NCBI RefSeq assembly: GCF_000689255.1
Contig: NZ_HG964446.1
Location: forward strand, 1,751,191-1,815,190
Direction: 5' to 3'
Source of the DNA: Mycobacterium triplex
GTDB lineage: Bacteria > Actinomycetota > Actinomycetes > Mycobacteriales > Mycobacteriaceae
DNA length: 64,000 nt
A model generated the notes under the pieces. It did not search any database and was not told the DNA's origin. It saw nothing but the letters and a program-made list of their open reading frames with translations. Of this stretch, positions 36,942 to 48,271 are shown piece by piece. Made by a program: the position numbers and the translations under genes. Each line of letters opens with the position of its first letter. Positions within the stretch are counted from its first letter, which is position 1.

Positions 36942-37676
36942 GTGGCCGCGACACCGGGCCCGGAGGACAACGATGCGCGCCGGGCGCTGGTCACGTCGGG
37001 AATATTCGGCAGGACCACTCCCGACGTGGTCGCCGCCCTGTCCGAGGAGCTGCATCCTGAGCACTTCTCACCGGGGCGGGTGATGAGCGCGCGAGGCGAC
37101 TTCGGGGGCTCTGTGTACGTGATCGTCCGCGGGAAGGTCAAGGTCTGCTACCGGCGATCCGGCGGCGGCGAGATCGTGCTCAAGATTCTGGGGCCTTCGG
37201 AAATATTCGGTGCCATTACGCTTTTCGACCCGGGCCCACAAGACATGAGCATCACCACGCTCACCGAAGTTCTGGCGGTGCCGATCGCCCGCGATCAGCT
37301 CTTGACGTGGATGGTCGAGCGCCCGGAAGTGTGCGATCAGGTGCTGCGGCTGTTCGCGCGGTGGGTGAAGGCGATGACGAACTCGCTGGTCGACTTCGGG
37401 TTTGCCGACGCGCAGGGCCGCGTCGCGAGCCGGTTGTTGTCACTACGAAAACGGTTTGGCCGCCTCGACGGTGATGTCGTGCGGGTGGTGCACGATCTCA
37501 GCGCCGACGACTTCTCTTCGCTGGCCGGCGTCGATCCGGAGACGATCGGCGCGACACTGCGCGGATTCGAGGCCAACGGCTGGATCCGTCTGGAACACGA
37601 CAGCATCGTCATCGTCGACGGGCACGCTCTTGGTCAGGTACGACAGGTGAGTATGGGGGAGGTTTGTGGTGTTTGA
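36942..37676 (+). CDS. Crp/Fnr-family transcription regulator
   Basis: 244 residues if started at GTG 36942. Cyclic-nucleotide-binding-like beta roll (about 25-135: FSPGRVMSARGDFGGSVYVIVRGKVKVCYR, LGPSEIFGAITLFDPGPQDMSITTLTEV), a dimer helix, and a C-terminal winged helix (LSADDFSSLAGVDPETIGATLRGFEANGWIRLEHDSIVIVD). The cAMP phosphate-cassette residues of mycobacterial Crp (GEL..R-S/T) are not conserved: FGAITLFDPGPQDMS lacks the usual Glu and Arg, so cAMP sensing is doubtful. The frame is open back to GTG 36789, adding 51 residues unlike the family. Overlaps the next gene by 11 bases and leads the four-gene operon. Confidence 0.8.
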   Translation: MAATPGPEDNDARRALVTSGIFGRTTPDVVAALSEELHPEHFSPGRVMSARGDFGGSVYVIVRGKVKVCYRRSGGGEIVLKILGPSEIFGAITLFDPGPQDMSITTLTEVLAVPIARDQLLTWMVERPEVCDQVLRLFARWVKAMTNSLVDFGFADAQGRVASRLLSLRKRFGRLDGDVVRVVHDLSADDFSSLAGVDPETIGATLRGFEANGWIRLEHDSIVIVDGHALGQVRQVSMGEVCGV

Positions 37677-38691
37677 TCGATTTGCGTTGGGGGATTTGAC
37701 TGTTCGAATTCTCGGGGCGCCCATGGCGGGGGGCCCGTCGACCCCGGCGTTGGCGGCCGCCGTTTCCAACGGCGGCGGTCTGGGATTCCTGGCCGGGGGC
37801 CTGCTGTCAGCCGAAGAGCTGGCCGACGCGATCCTGGCGGCCCGCAGGCTGACCTCGGGCCCACTGGGCGTGAATCTGTTTGTGCCCCAAGCGCGGGTTG
37901 CCACTCCCGACGAACTGGGCGCATTCGCGGCGGCCCTCGAGGCCGAGGCCGAATTCTACGGCGTAGCGCTCGGCGAACCGCACGGCGACGACGACGAGTA
38001 CGCAGCGAAGCTCGACGTGGTGTGCGATCTGCGGCCGGAGGTGGTTTCCTTCACTTTCGGCTCGCCGAGCGAGGCGGCGTGCATTCGACTCGGTGACGCC
38101 GGCATCCTGACCCTGGCCACGGTGACCACGGTGCGGGAAGCGTTGATCGCGGTCAGCTTTGGGGTGAGTGGGGTGGTGGCGCAGGGGCCCGATGCGGGTG
38201 GGCATCGGGCTACGTTCGACCCGATCGCCGCGCCGGCCGCCGATCCTCTCGACGATCTGGTGTCGGCCCTGGTCGCCTGCTTCGACTGTCCGGTCGTCGC
38301 GGCCGGGGGGCTGGGGACGGCCGCCGCCGTGCAGCAGGTGCGGGATGCGGGTGCGTCGGCCGTGCAAATCGGAACGGCGTTCCTGCTTGCCGACGAGGCC
38401 GGAACAAACCCGGTGCACCGTGCGGCATTGCGCGATCCGCAGTTCACCGAAACCGTGGTGACGCGGGCGTTCACCGGGCGGTATGCCCGCGCGTTGCGCA
38501 ATCGATTCATCGACACACACGACGCTCACGCGGTGTTCGGGTTTCCCCAGGCAGCCATGATCACCGGTCCCATCCAGGCGGCCGCGGTGAAGCTGGGCGA
38601 CCCGCACGGCGTCGGCATGTGGACCGGCGCGGCGTTCGGCCACGTACGAACCGGTTCGGCAACCGACATCGTGCAAGAGCTGGCGGGCTGA
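37666..38691 (+). CDS. Nitronate monooxygenase (2-nitropropane dioxygenase family)
   Basis: 341 residues, FMN-dependent TIM barrel. Starts with the flavin-binding strand ILGAPMAGGPSTPALAAAVSNGGGLGFLA, then VVAQGPDAGGHRATF near 167-181 with the His that acts as base in characterised members, VVAAGGLGTAAAVQQV and AVQIGTAFLLADEAG as phosphate-binding loops. Members oxidise alkyl nitronates or propionate-3-nitronate; some homologues are enoyl reductase-like, so the true substrate is open. The GTG start at 37666 lies inside the end of the Crp-type gene. Confidence 0.88.
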   Translation: MVFDRFALGDLTVRILGAPMAGGPSTPALAAAVSNGGGLGFLAGGLLSAEELADAILAARRLTSGPLGVNLFVPQARVATPDELGAFAAALEAEAEFYGVALGEPHGDDDEYAAKLDVVCDLRPEVVSFTFGSPSEAACIRLGDAGILTLATVTTVREALIAVSFGVSGVVAQGPDAGGHRATFDPIAAPAADPLDDLVSALVACFDCPVVAAGGLGTAAAVQQVRDAGASAVQIGTAFLLADEAGTNPVHRAALRDPQFTETVVTRAFTGRYARALRNRFIDTHDAHAVFGFPQAAMITGPIQAAAVKLGDPHGVGMWTGAAFGHVRTGSATDIVQELAG

Positions 38692-38715
38692 CCGCCTCGC
38701 GGAAAGGTACTGACC

Positions 38716-39435
38716 ATGGGATGCGCGGAGCAGAAGGTCGCGATCGTCACCGGCGCCTCACGCGGAATCGGCGCCGGCCTGGTCGAGGCATACCGCAAAC
38801 ACGACTACCGGGTGATCGCCAACTCGCGCGCCATCGAGGAGTCGCCGCACCCCGAAGTGGTCAGCGTCGCAGGCGATATCGCCGACCCGCGGACGGCAGA
38901 GCGAATCATCGACGAGGCGCTGGCGCGATTCGGCCGGATCGACACGCTGATCAACAACGCAGGGGTGTTCATCCCGAAACCCTTCACCCTCTACACCTAC
39001 GACGACTACGCACGGGTCACCTCGGTGAACACCGCGGGCTTCTTCGGGATCACGCAGCAGGTGGTCGCCCAACTGCTCGCTCAGGGCGCAGGAGGCCATG
39101 TCATCACCATCGCCGCAACGCTGGCCGAGCAGGCACACACCGCCGTACCCTCGGCCTTGACGGCATTGACCAAAGGCGGCCTCATCGCGGCGACGAAATC
39201 GCTGGCCATCGAATACGCCGCCAACGGAATCCGGTTCAACGCAATATCTCCCGGCGTCGTCGACACACCCATGCACAGCGGCGTCGATGCGGTCACCGCG
39301 TACGCCGCGATGCATCCGCAGCATCGGATCGGCACCGTCAGCGACATCGTGCACGGTGCGCTGTATCTCGAGATGGCCTCCTTCGTCACCGGCGAGATCC
39401 TCCACATCGACGGCGGCCAGAGCGCCGGCCACTGA
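38716..39435 (+). CDS. SDR-family protein lacking the catalytic Tyr
   Basis: 239 residues with a classical short-chain dehydrogenase fold: cofactor loop TGASRGIG (12-19), DIADP, NNAGV (about 85-89), and the C-terminal SPGVVDTPM and ITGE-like FVTGEILHIDGGQSAG. The catalytic segment is unusual: VITIAATLAEQAHTAVPSALTALTKGG has Lys in place but Thr where the Tyr of YxxxK should be, and Ala where the active-site Ser is normal. It may be non-catalytic or use other residues. Follows the nitronate monooxygenase by 24 bases and precedes the flavoprotein by nine. Confidence 0.82.
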   Translation: MGCAEQKVAIVTGASRGIGAGLVEAYRKHDYRVIANSRAIEESPHPEVVSVAGDIADPRTAERIIDEALARFGRIDTLINNAGVFIPKPFTLYTYDDYARVTSVNTAGFFGITQQVVAQLLAQGAGGHVITIAATLAEQAHTAVPSALTALTKGGLIAATKSLAIEYAANGIRFNAISPGVVDTPMHSGVDAVTAYAAMHPQHRIGTVSDIVHGALYLEMASFVTGEILHIDGGQSAGH

Positions 39436-39444
39436 GGGATCGGA

Positions 39445-41091
39445 GTGAGTGTGATTGTTCCTGACGACAACACCTTCGACGTCGTGATCGTCGGCTTCGG
39501 CGGGGCAGGGGCGTGCGCGGCCATCGCCGCAGCCGAGCGTGGTGCCCGGGTACTTGTGGTGGATCGGTCGGTGGGCGGAGGTGCCACGGCGTTGTCGCGT
39601 GGAGTGGTGTACGCGGGTAGCGGAACGCGCTATCAGCGAGCCGCCGACTTCGAAGACACCCCGCAGAACATGTTCGACTACCTGCGCCAGGAGGTCGACG
39701 GTGCGGTCGACGACGAGACCCTGCGCACGTTCTGCGCCGGTAGTGCGCAACGGCTTTCGTGGCTGGAGCGGCACGGCGCCCGGTTCGCCGGCCCGATGGG
39801 CGACAACAAGATGTGCTACCCGACAGACGATCGGCATAACCTGTTTTTCTCCGGCAACGAGCGCGCCTACCCCTACCGCCTGCACGCCACACCGGCTCCG
39901 CGCGGACACCGGCAGGTCGGCAAGGGCATGGGCTCCGGTCGCGCGCTGTATCGTGCGCTGCGCCGTTCTGCCGAACGACTGGGCGTGCAGTTCCTGCCCC
40001 TGACCCGTGCCGAGGAAGTGGTGATGGCAGACGGCCGGGTGGCGGGGCTGCGTTGTCGTACCGTGACGGATTTCAATCCGATGCTGCTACAGCACTATTG
40101 GCGCACCACGCCCTTTCGGGACAAGCTGACCAACTGGGCTCCCAACGTCGGGCGTGCGTTTCCCACCGGCGCGGCCCGACTGTGGCGGCGCACGATCGAG
40201 CTGATGCTCGTTACACCGAACGTGATCTTGGCCGCCGGTGGATTTGCGTTCAATCGCGACATGTTGCTGCGCTACGCACCATCCTTTGCCGGTATAACCC
40301 CGCTGGGGACACCGGCCGACGACGGTAGCGGCATCATGCTCGGGACCGGGGTCGGGGGAGCGACCGCACAGCTGAACAGCGTGGCCGCCTGGCGGTTTCC
40401 CTGTCCGCCCTCGGCGATGCTGCATGGCATTGCCGTCGGACTCAGCGGCGAACGCATCGCCAATGAAGACCTGTATGGTGCCACCCACGCCGGCATCATG
40501 GTGGCCAAGTTCGGCGGACGCGGTTTCATCGTCCTCGATTCGATGATGTGGAAGCGGGCGCGCAAAGAGCTGGTGACGAGCCGGACTTCGCCGCTGCTAC
40601 GACTGCACATGTCGCTGGTTTTCAGTGCCGATCATCGTAAGGCCGCCACCTTGCCCGAACTTGCTGCAGAGCTGGGAATTTCGACATCGGGCTTGGTCGC
40701 CACGGTGGCGGCCTACAACGACGCCGCCGAGGCGGCACGCGAAGATCCCGCGCACAAGACGCCGTCGATGTGCCGCCCGCTCAGATATCCGCCGTACTAC
40801 GGCATCGATATATCTCTGCGGGGATCGCTGGCCTACTTCGTTCCGGGCATGACGTTGGGCGGTTTGCAGGTGGACGGGGCGACCGGTCAGGTATTGGACG
40901 AGGCGCGGTCTCCCATTCGCGGGCTCTACGCCGCCGGCCGGACCGCGGTGGGTGTGTGCTCGAACTCCTATGTGAGCGGACTGTCGCTGGCGGACTGCGT
41001 GTTCTCGGGCATCCGCGCGGGTGAACACGCCGCGATCAGCAGCCTCACCGGAATGCACGAATTATTCAGGGGGGCAACAGGTGTCGATTGA
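39445..41091 (+). CDS. KstD-like FAD-binding dehydrogenase
   Basis: 548 residues, fumarate reductase/3-ketosteroid-dehydrogenase superfamily. N-terminal FDVVIVGFGGAGACAAIAAAERGARVLVVDRS (about 10-42) binds the FAD ADP; GGGATALSRGVVYAGSGT follows; VILAAGGFAFNRDML (about 259-273) is the second dinucleotide strand; and GLYAAGRTAVGVCSNSYVSGLSLADCVFSGIRAG closes the FAD site. It resembles KstD-type 1(2)-dehydrogenases and uncharacterised mycobacterial flavoproteins; the substrate is not assigned. Last gene of the plus-strand operon. Confidence 0.83.
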   Translation: MSVIVPDDNTFDVVIVGFGGAGACAAIAAAERGARVLVVDRSVGGGATALSRGVVYAGSGTRYQRAADFEDTPQNMFDYLRQEVDGAVDDETLRTFCAGSAQRLSWLERHGARFAGPMGDNKMCYPTDDRHNLFFSGNERAYPYRLHATPAPRGHRQVGKGMGSGRALYRALRRSAERLGVQFLPLTRAEEVVMADGRVAGLRCRTVTDFNPMLLQHYWRTTPFRDKLTNWAPNVGRAFPTGAARLWRRTIELMLVTPNVILAAGGFAFNRDMLLRYAPSFAGITPLGTPADDGSGIMLGTGVGGATAQLNSVAAWRFPCPPSAMLHGIAVGLSGERIANEDLYGATHAGIMVAKFGGRGFIVLDSMMWKRARKELVTSRTSPLLRLHMSLVFSADHRKAATLPELAAELGISTSGLVATVAAYNDAAEAAREDPAHKTPSMCRPLRYPPYYGIDISLRGSLAYFVPGMTLGGLQVDGATGQVLDEARSPIRGLYAAGRTAVGVCSNSYVSGLSLADCVFSGIRAGEHAAISSLTGMHELFRGATGVD

Positions 41092-41245
41092 TTTCTCCGC
41101 AGAGGGCGCGACCTGACAATGCTGTTTGAGATATCGCTGCCCAAATACGTGGTGTTGCTGTCGGTGACCCGGCTTCCGCACCGCGTGACCGAAAGAAGAA
41201 TCACCTGCGCGGCCCTGGTGTTCGGCAGAAGCCGATGATGACGCC

Positions 41246-42076
41246 TCAGGAAGCAGCCGAGGCCGCCCGGCCGACGTGGTCCCATTCCTCCCAGCCGGTA
41301 ATCCGGCCCTGGTAGATGTTCTTGACGATGGGCAGCATCGTGGACCCGAAGATGATGCGCAGCGGTGGTTTTTCGGCGTCGACGACGGACAGCAGTGCCG
41401 CGGCGGTGGCGGTGGGATCGCTGGGTTCTCCGAGAATGCTTGCCACGAAAGCGTCCGCCTCCTGATGGCGCTTGGCGTACGCCGGCAACGGGCCGGCGTG
41501 CTTGGCCGACGACCCGGCCCAGTCCGTCGCGAAGAACCCGGGCTCGACCAGCGTCACGTGGATGCCGAACGGTTCGACCTCGAAAGCCAAGGCATCGCTG
41601 AAAGCCTCCAGGGCGAACTTCGATGCGCAGTACAGGCCCACATTCGGCCCGCTGAACAGTCCGCCGGTCGAGGACACCTGAACGATGTGCCCACCGCGTT
41701 GCTCGCGCAGGAACGGCAGCGCGGCCTGCGTTATCCATACGGCCCCAAGGAAGTTCGTTTCCATCTGAGCCCGGACGTCGCTCTCGGAAAGCTCCTCGAC
41801 GAAGCCGAACTGTCCGTAGCCGGCGTTGTTGACCACCACGTCGATCCGTCCGAAGTGGGCGTGCGCCTGCGCGACGCGGGCGAAGCCTGCCGCCCGGTCG
41901 GTCACGTCCAATTCGAGCGGCAGGATCGCGTCGCCGAAACGTTGTCTCAGATCGGCGAGCGCAGACGTGTCGCGCGCGGTGGCCGCGACCCTGTCGCCCC
42001 GCTCCAACGCGGCCAGCGCCCATAACCGACCGAAGCCGCGCGAAACCCCGGTGATGAACCACACTTTCGATGACAT
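41246..42076 (-). CDS. Short-chain dehydrogenase/reductase, classical
   Basis: 276 residues from ATG 42076 (MSSKVWFITGVSRGFGRLWA). Cofactor loop TGVSRGFG (9-16), Asp of DVTD, NNAGYG, VSSTGG with the active-site Ser, and the catalytic Y-x3-K in GLYCASKFALEAFSDAL. C-terminal VEPGFFATDW. This subgroup usually acts on small ketones or steroids; the substrate is unknown. An upstream in-frame start at 42211 would cross the inverted repeat and is unlikely. Divergent from the MarR gene, which probably controls it. Confidence 0.87.
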   Translation of the reverse strand: MSSKVWFITGVSRGFGRLWALAALERGDRVAATARDTSALADLRQRFGDAILPLELDVTDRAAGFARVAQAHAHFGRIDVVVNNAGYGQFGFVEELSESDVRAQMETNFLGAVWITQAALPFLREQRGGHIVQVSSTGGLFSGPNVGLYCASKFALEAFSDALAFEVEPFGIHVTLVEPGFFATDWAGSSAKHAGPLPAYAKRHQEADAFVASILGEPSDPTATAAALLSVVDAEKPPLRIIFGSTMLPIVKNIYQGRITGWEEWDHVGRAASAAS

Positions 42077-42117
42077 GTCTCGCCCTCCCTCTACGGCGTC
42101 CACGAATAAACCGGACA

Positions 42118-42145
42118 TTCCCGGGAGCGGTATCCCTCCCGGGAA
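42118..42145. promoter_or_regulatory. Perfect inverted repeat between SDR and MarR genes, candidate operator
   Basis: Arms TTCCCGGGAG and CTCCCGGGAA pair perfectly across an 8-base spacer. It lies 41 bases upstream of the SDR start and about 120 upstream of the MarR-type start, in their shared promoter region. A second small symmetry, ATGTACAT followed by GCGTAC, lies about 15 bases further towards the regulator. The position suits repression of the SDR gene. Confidence 0.6.
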
Positions 42146-42265
42146 ATTACCGTGTGCACTATGTACATGCGTACCAGGTAATAGGACGCCTGGCAATGTG
42201 GAACGCAACACGGGCCGAGAAGCCTTGTGCGCGAGTCTCTTGAATCGCTGGTGAACGTGGCTAAA

Positions 42266-42724
42266 ATGGGCGGCATGGGCGTCACGTCATCGACCGAGAC
42301 CGGCGGGGCCCGGCTCGACGACATGGTGTGCTTCGCATTGCACGCGGCGTCGCGCGCCGTCACCGCGACGTACCGTCCGCTGCTCGAGCCCCTTGGCCTG
42401 ACCTACCCGCAATACCTTGTGCTGTCGGCATTGTGGGAGCAGGACGACCGCACCGTCGGCGAGTTGGTCGAACTTCTGCAACTCGACTACGGCACGATGA
42501 CGCCGCTGCTGAAGCGACTCGAAAAGCGTGGAGTCGTCCAACGAACCCGCAGCCCGGACGACGAGCGCACGGTGATCGTCGGCCTGACCGACGAAGGCAA
42601 GGGCATGCGCGCTGATGCCGAGGGCATCTATCAGGCGATCGTCGAGAAGTTCGACCTGACGCCCAATCGCGCCCGGACCGCGCGCAAGATGCTGCAGTCC
42701 ATCATCGACAAGGCAAACGACTAG
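42266..42724 (+). CDS. MarR/OhrR-family regulator
   Basis: 152 residues from ATG 42266 (ATG 42275 is equally possible). The sequence LDDMVCFALHAASRAVTATYRPLLEPLGLTYPQYLVLSALWE matches OhrR-type peroxide sensors, in which the conserved Cys (C22 here) is oxidised by organic hydroperoxides. Winged helix: RTVGELVELLQLDYGTMTPLLKRLEKRGVVQRTRSPDDERTVIVGLTDEG. No ohr peroxidase gene is beside it; the divergent gene is an SDR, so the inducer may differ. No clear ribosome binding site. Confidence 0.85.
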   Translation: MGGMGVTSSTETGGARLDDMVCFALHAASRAVTATYRPLLEPLGLTYPQYLVLSALWEQDDRTVGELVELLQLDYGTMTPLLKRLEKRGVVQRTRSPDDERTVIVGLTDEGKGMRADAEGIYQAIVEKFDLTPNRARTARKMLQSIIDKAND

Positions 42725-42763
42725 CGACGGCTGGATGTCAGTCCTGCCCGCGACACTGGGGCC

Positions 42764-43396
42764 GTGCTCGATTTGATCCTGCCGCTGGAATGCGGCGGCT
42801 GCCGGACGCCGTCGGTGCGCTGGTGCGACGCGTGCGCCATGGAACTCGTCGTCAAGCCCGACGACCCGCACCTGATCAGCCCGCGCGTCGGCGCGCGTGC
42901 ACCGGTGTTCGCACTCGGGCGCTACGCCGGTGCCCGTCGCCAGGCGATTCTCGCGATGAAGGAGCACGGGCGCGGCGACCTCGTCGCGCCGCTGGCCCAG
43001 GCGCTGGCCATCGGCGTGCACCGGCTGCTGGCCTGGGGCGTCGTCGAGACCCCGTTGACGATCGTGCCCGCGCCGACCCGGCGCTGGGCGGCGCGCCGGC
43101 GCGGCGGCGACCCGGTCGCCCGGCTGGCGCAAGCCGCGGTGTCCCGGCATCCGGACGTCGGCGTCCGCGCGGCGTTGCGCATGAAGGCACTGACCCGTGA
43201 CTCGGTGGGCCTGGGCACCGCCGAACGCGAGCGCAATGTCGCGGGCCGGGTGTCGCTGCGAGGCCGGCCGCCGCACACCGAGGTGTTGCTCGTCGACGAC
43301 ATCGTCACCACCGGCGCGACGGCGGCCGAGTCGGTGCGGGTTTTGTCGGCGGCGGGAGTCCGCGTGACGGCGGTGTTGGCTATCGCGGCGGCCTGA
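42764..43396 (+). CDS. ComF-family phosphoribosyltransferase-like protein (Rv3242c)
   Basis: 210 residues, like Rv3242c. An N-terminal zinc-ribbon-like knot (CGGC ... WCDAC, residues 10-24) precedes a type I phosphoribosyltransferase fold with the PRPP loop VLLVDDIVTTGATAAE (about 178-193). ComF relatives take part in DNA uptake in naturally competent bacteria; a role in mycobacteria is not established. GTG start at 42764. Core gene order resumes here. Confidence 0.88.
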   Translation: MLDLILPLECGGCRTPSVRWCDACAMELVVKPDDPHLISPRVGARAPVFALGRYAGARRQAILAMKEHGRGDLVAPLAQALAIGVHRLLAWGVVETPLTIVPAPTRRWAARRRGGDPVARLAQAAVSRHPDVGVRAALRMKALTRDSVGLGTAERERNVAGRVSLRGRPPHTEVLLVDDIVTTGATAAESVRVLSAAGVRVTAVLAIAAA

Positions 43397-43702
43397 ATCG
43401 GCGAATCTCGGGATAAACCAGTGAAACTGCCAAGAAGACGTGAAGAACTCGCTACGGGTTCATCAAATCGGTGGCACGGCGAGGCGAACACGAGCTAACG
43501 TCGAGGACAACCTTCAACAACTCTTCGGGACCTACCGGTCCCGACTCACGGGTCGCGATTTCCCAGGTTGAGACCGCACTGCGGAGGGGGTGAGTATTCG
43601 ACACCTTGCGACGGCGGGCTGCCTGCGGCGGTGGCTGTTTTGACACCGCTTCCAACCCCGTCGGAGCTTCTCATCAACGCCAAGAGAAACGAGTTGTCAC
43701 GT
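43397..43702. other. 306-base leader of the hpf-secA1 unit
   Basis: No gene supported. It contains a strong 8-bp stem with a 4-base loop at 43525-43544 (TCGGGACC, TACC, GGTCCCGA) and a GC-rich stretch at 43610-43640 followed by a short T-run (GGCTGTTTTGAC). The length suggests a structured 5' leader or more than one promoter for hpf. I see no match to a known riboswitch. Confidence 0.4.
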
Positions 43703-44398
43703 ATGTCAAGGCTAACCGTGGATTCCACTCAGCTTCTGGACGAACCTCCGGTGCGAATCGACACGCAGGAACCGACGACGACCGCCGAGGTTGTCTTCAA
43801 GGGTCGCAACGTCGAGATCCCCGATCACTTCCGCGTCTACGTCTCGCAGAAACTCGCCCGCTTGGAACGATTCGACAAAACCATCTACCTCTTCGACGTC
43901 GAACTCAAGCATGAACGCAACCGTCGCCAACGTAAGTCCTGTCAGCGCGTGGAGATCACCGCGCGGGGCCGTGGGCCGGTAGTGCGCGGCGAGGCGTGCG
44001 CCGACAGCTTCTATGCGGCGCTCGAATCCGCGGTGGTCCGGCTGGAGAGCCGGCTGCGCCGCGGCAAGGACCGCCGCAAGGTGCATTACGGCGAAAAGAC
44101 GCCCGTCTCCCTGGCCGAGGCCACCGCGGTGACCCCACCGAAAATGGCCTTCCGCAACAACCACGCGCCCGCCCCGGCACACCAACACGACACCGGCGAC
44201 GAGGATCGAGACCATCAGCCGGGCCGGGTGGTGCGCACCAAGGAACACCAGGCCACCCCGATGTCGGTGGACGACGCGCTCTACGAGATGGAGCTCGTCG
44301 GGCACGACTTCTTCTTGTTCTACGACAAGCAGACCGAGCGGCCGTCCGTCGTCTATCGCCGTCACGCCTACGACTACGGACTGATCAGGCTGTCCTGA
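43703..44398 (+). CDS. hpf: Ribosome hibernation promoting factor, long form (Rv3241c)
   Basis: 231 residues. The N-terminal domain (about 28-135) is the HPF/YfiA fold that binds the 30S decoding region ([52 protein letters not shown]). A variable His/Pro linker follows, then the C-terminal dimerisation domain (about 175-231: [46 protein letters not shown]). Long HPF proteins pair stalled 70S ribosomes into 100S particles. ATG 43703 gives the expected length; the frame extends upstream only through the leader. secA1 follows after 85 bases. Confidence 0.93.
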   Translation: MSRLTVDSTQLLDEPPVRIDTQEPTTTAEVVFKGRNVEIPDHFRVYVSQKLARLERFDKTIYLFDVELKHERNRRQRKSCQRVEITARGRGPVVRGEACADSFYAALESAVVRLESRLRRGKDRRKVHYGEKTPVSLAEATAVTPPKMAFRNNHAPAPAHQHDTGDEDRDHQPGRVVRTKEHQATPMSVDDALYEMELVGHDFFLFYDKQTERPSVVYRRHAYDYGLIRLS

Positions 44399-44483
44399 GG
44401 ATCGGGGGCCATCAGCAGGTCGTCCCCTACGATGGGAGTCGCCTCATCGGAAAACAAGACTCCTACCCACAGGGGACCTAGCT

Positions 44484-47333
<2,850 letters not shown>

Positions 47334-47367
47334 CCCGCGTCGTCCCCGGCCGGCCGCCGAGCCGCCC

Positions 47368-47389
47368 AGCGTGAAGCCAGCTTCACGCT
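47368..47389 (+). terminator. Stem-loop after secA1
   Basis: AGCGTGAAGC and GCTTCACGCT form a perfect 10-bp inverted repeat (effective loop of about four bases), 34 bases after the secA1 stop. It shares the GCGTGAA/TTCACGC core with the stem after sahH. No T-run. Confidence 0.6.
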
Positions 47390-47493
47390 CGGCGCCCAGG
47401 GCCCGGCCAGCCGGGCGCTCGTCGCCTTGGCCCCCGGCGATTTGAGGCATAAGCCTCATGCGCCGGCCCGGGGTCGTCGCGCAGCATCGGTGC

Positions 47494-48240
47494 ATGACTA
47501 CGTTGCACACTCCCGCCGATGCGGCCTCGGCCGTCTTGCACAACGCCGTGTTGCCCGCCGGTGACGACGAAAGATTCGCCGGCTTCGGGGTTTTGGGGCT
47601 TCCGTTCGCCAGCGGGCACTACCTGGCGCTGCGCTGCATACCCACGTCGTCGTTCGCGCCCGGCTACCGATCGGTGTGGCATCGGGACGCGGCCGGGGTG
47701 TGGACGTTTTACGCGACGAGCCCCGGCGAGCTCAGTTGCTCGCGCTTCTTCAGCGCGGCCACGCCGAACGACGCCGTGCAGTGCGAGATCGACGCCGCCT
47801 GGGTCACCCCGTGGTCGTTGTTCGTCCGGATCGCCGGCTTGCTGGAGTGGCATCTCGATCTCGGGACCAGCCCGTCGACCAGGCTGATGAGCGGGATCGC
47901 CCCGCGGTTGCCCGACTGGACGTGGCGTAACCGGTTGGCGCTCGGCGCTCTCGGCCGGATCGCCGGACCGATGGTGGGCGCCGGGCGGGTGCGGCTGTCC
48001 GGCAGCGCCCCCAACGGTCAGCGATTCATGATCGCCCCCAAACGATTCTGGGCCGTCATCGAGTCGCGCGCGGTGTGGCGCGGCGTCGACCTCGGCGCGG
48101 TCGCGCCACTGCCGCAGCAGGCGCGCTTGGCCGACTTCTGGGGGCCGCAGCGCGGGCTCTTCGTGACCGGCGGTGGGCGGCTGGAGGCGTTCGACCCGAG
48201 CCGCCACCATGCCGTGCGCCGCACTATTTCGATTTGCTGA
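47494..48240 (+). CDS. Conserved hypothetical protein
   Basis: 248 residues from ATG 47494 that I do not recognise beyond likely mycobacterial conservation. It has no membrane segment or signal peptide. Features: ALRCIPTSSFAPGYRSVWHRDAAGVWTFYATSP near 45-78, DAVQCEIDAAWVTPWSLFVRIAGLLEWHLDL near 97-127, and a basic Arg-rich end. The Trp-rich, lipocalin-like pattern (VWHRD..G.WTFY; VQCEIDAAWVTPWS) would fit a small hydrophobic-ligand binder, which is only a guess. It occupies the slot between secA1 and mddA together with the HD-GYP regulator; the next gene starts about 30 bases after its stop. Confidence 0.6.
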   Translation: MTTLHTPADAASAVLHNAVLPAGDDERFAGFGVLGLPFASGHYLALRCIPTSSFAPGYRSVWHRDAAGVWTFYATSPGELSCSRFFSAATPNDAVQCEIDAAWVTPWSLFVRIAGLLEWHLDLGTSPSTRLMSGIAPRLPDWTWRNRLALGALGRIAGPMVGAGRVRLSGSAPNGQRFMIAPKRFWAVIESRAVWRGVDLGAVAPLPQQARLADFWGPQRGLFVTGGGRLEAFDPSRHHAVRRTISIC

Positions 48241-48271
48241 CGTGGCCGCGACCGAAGGGGACAATGAGCCG

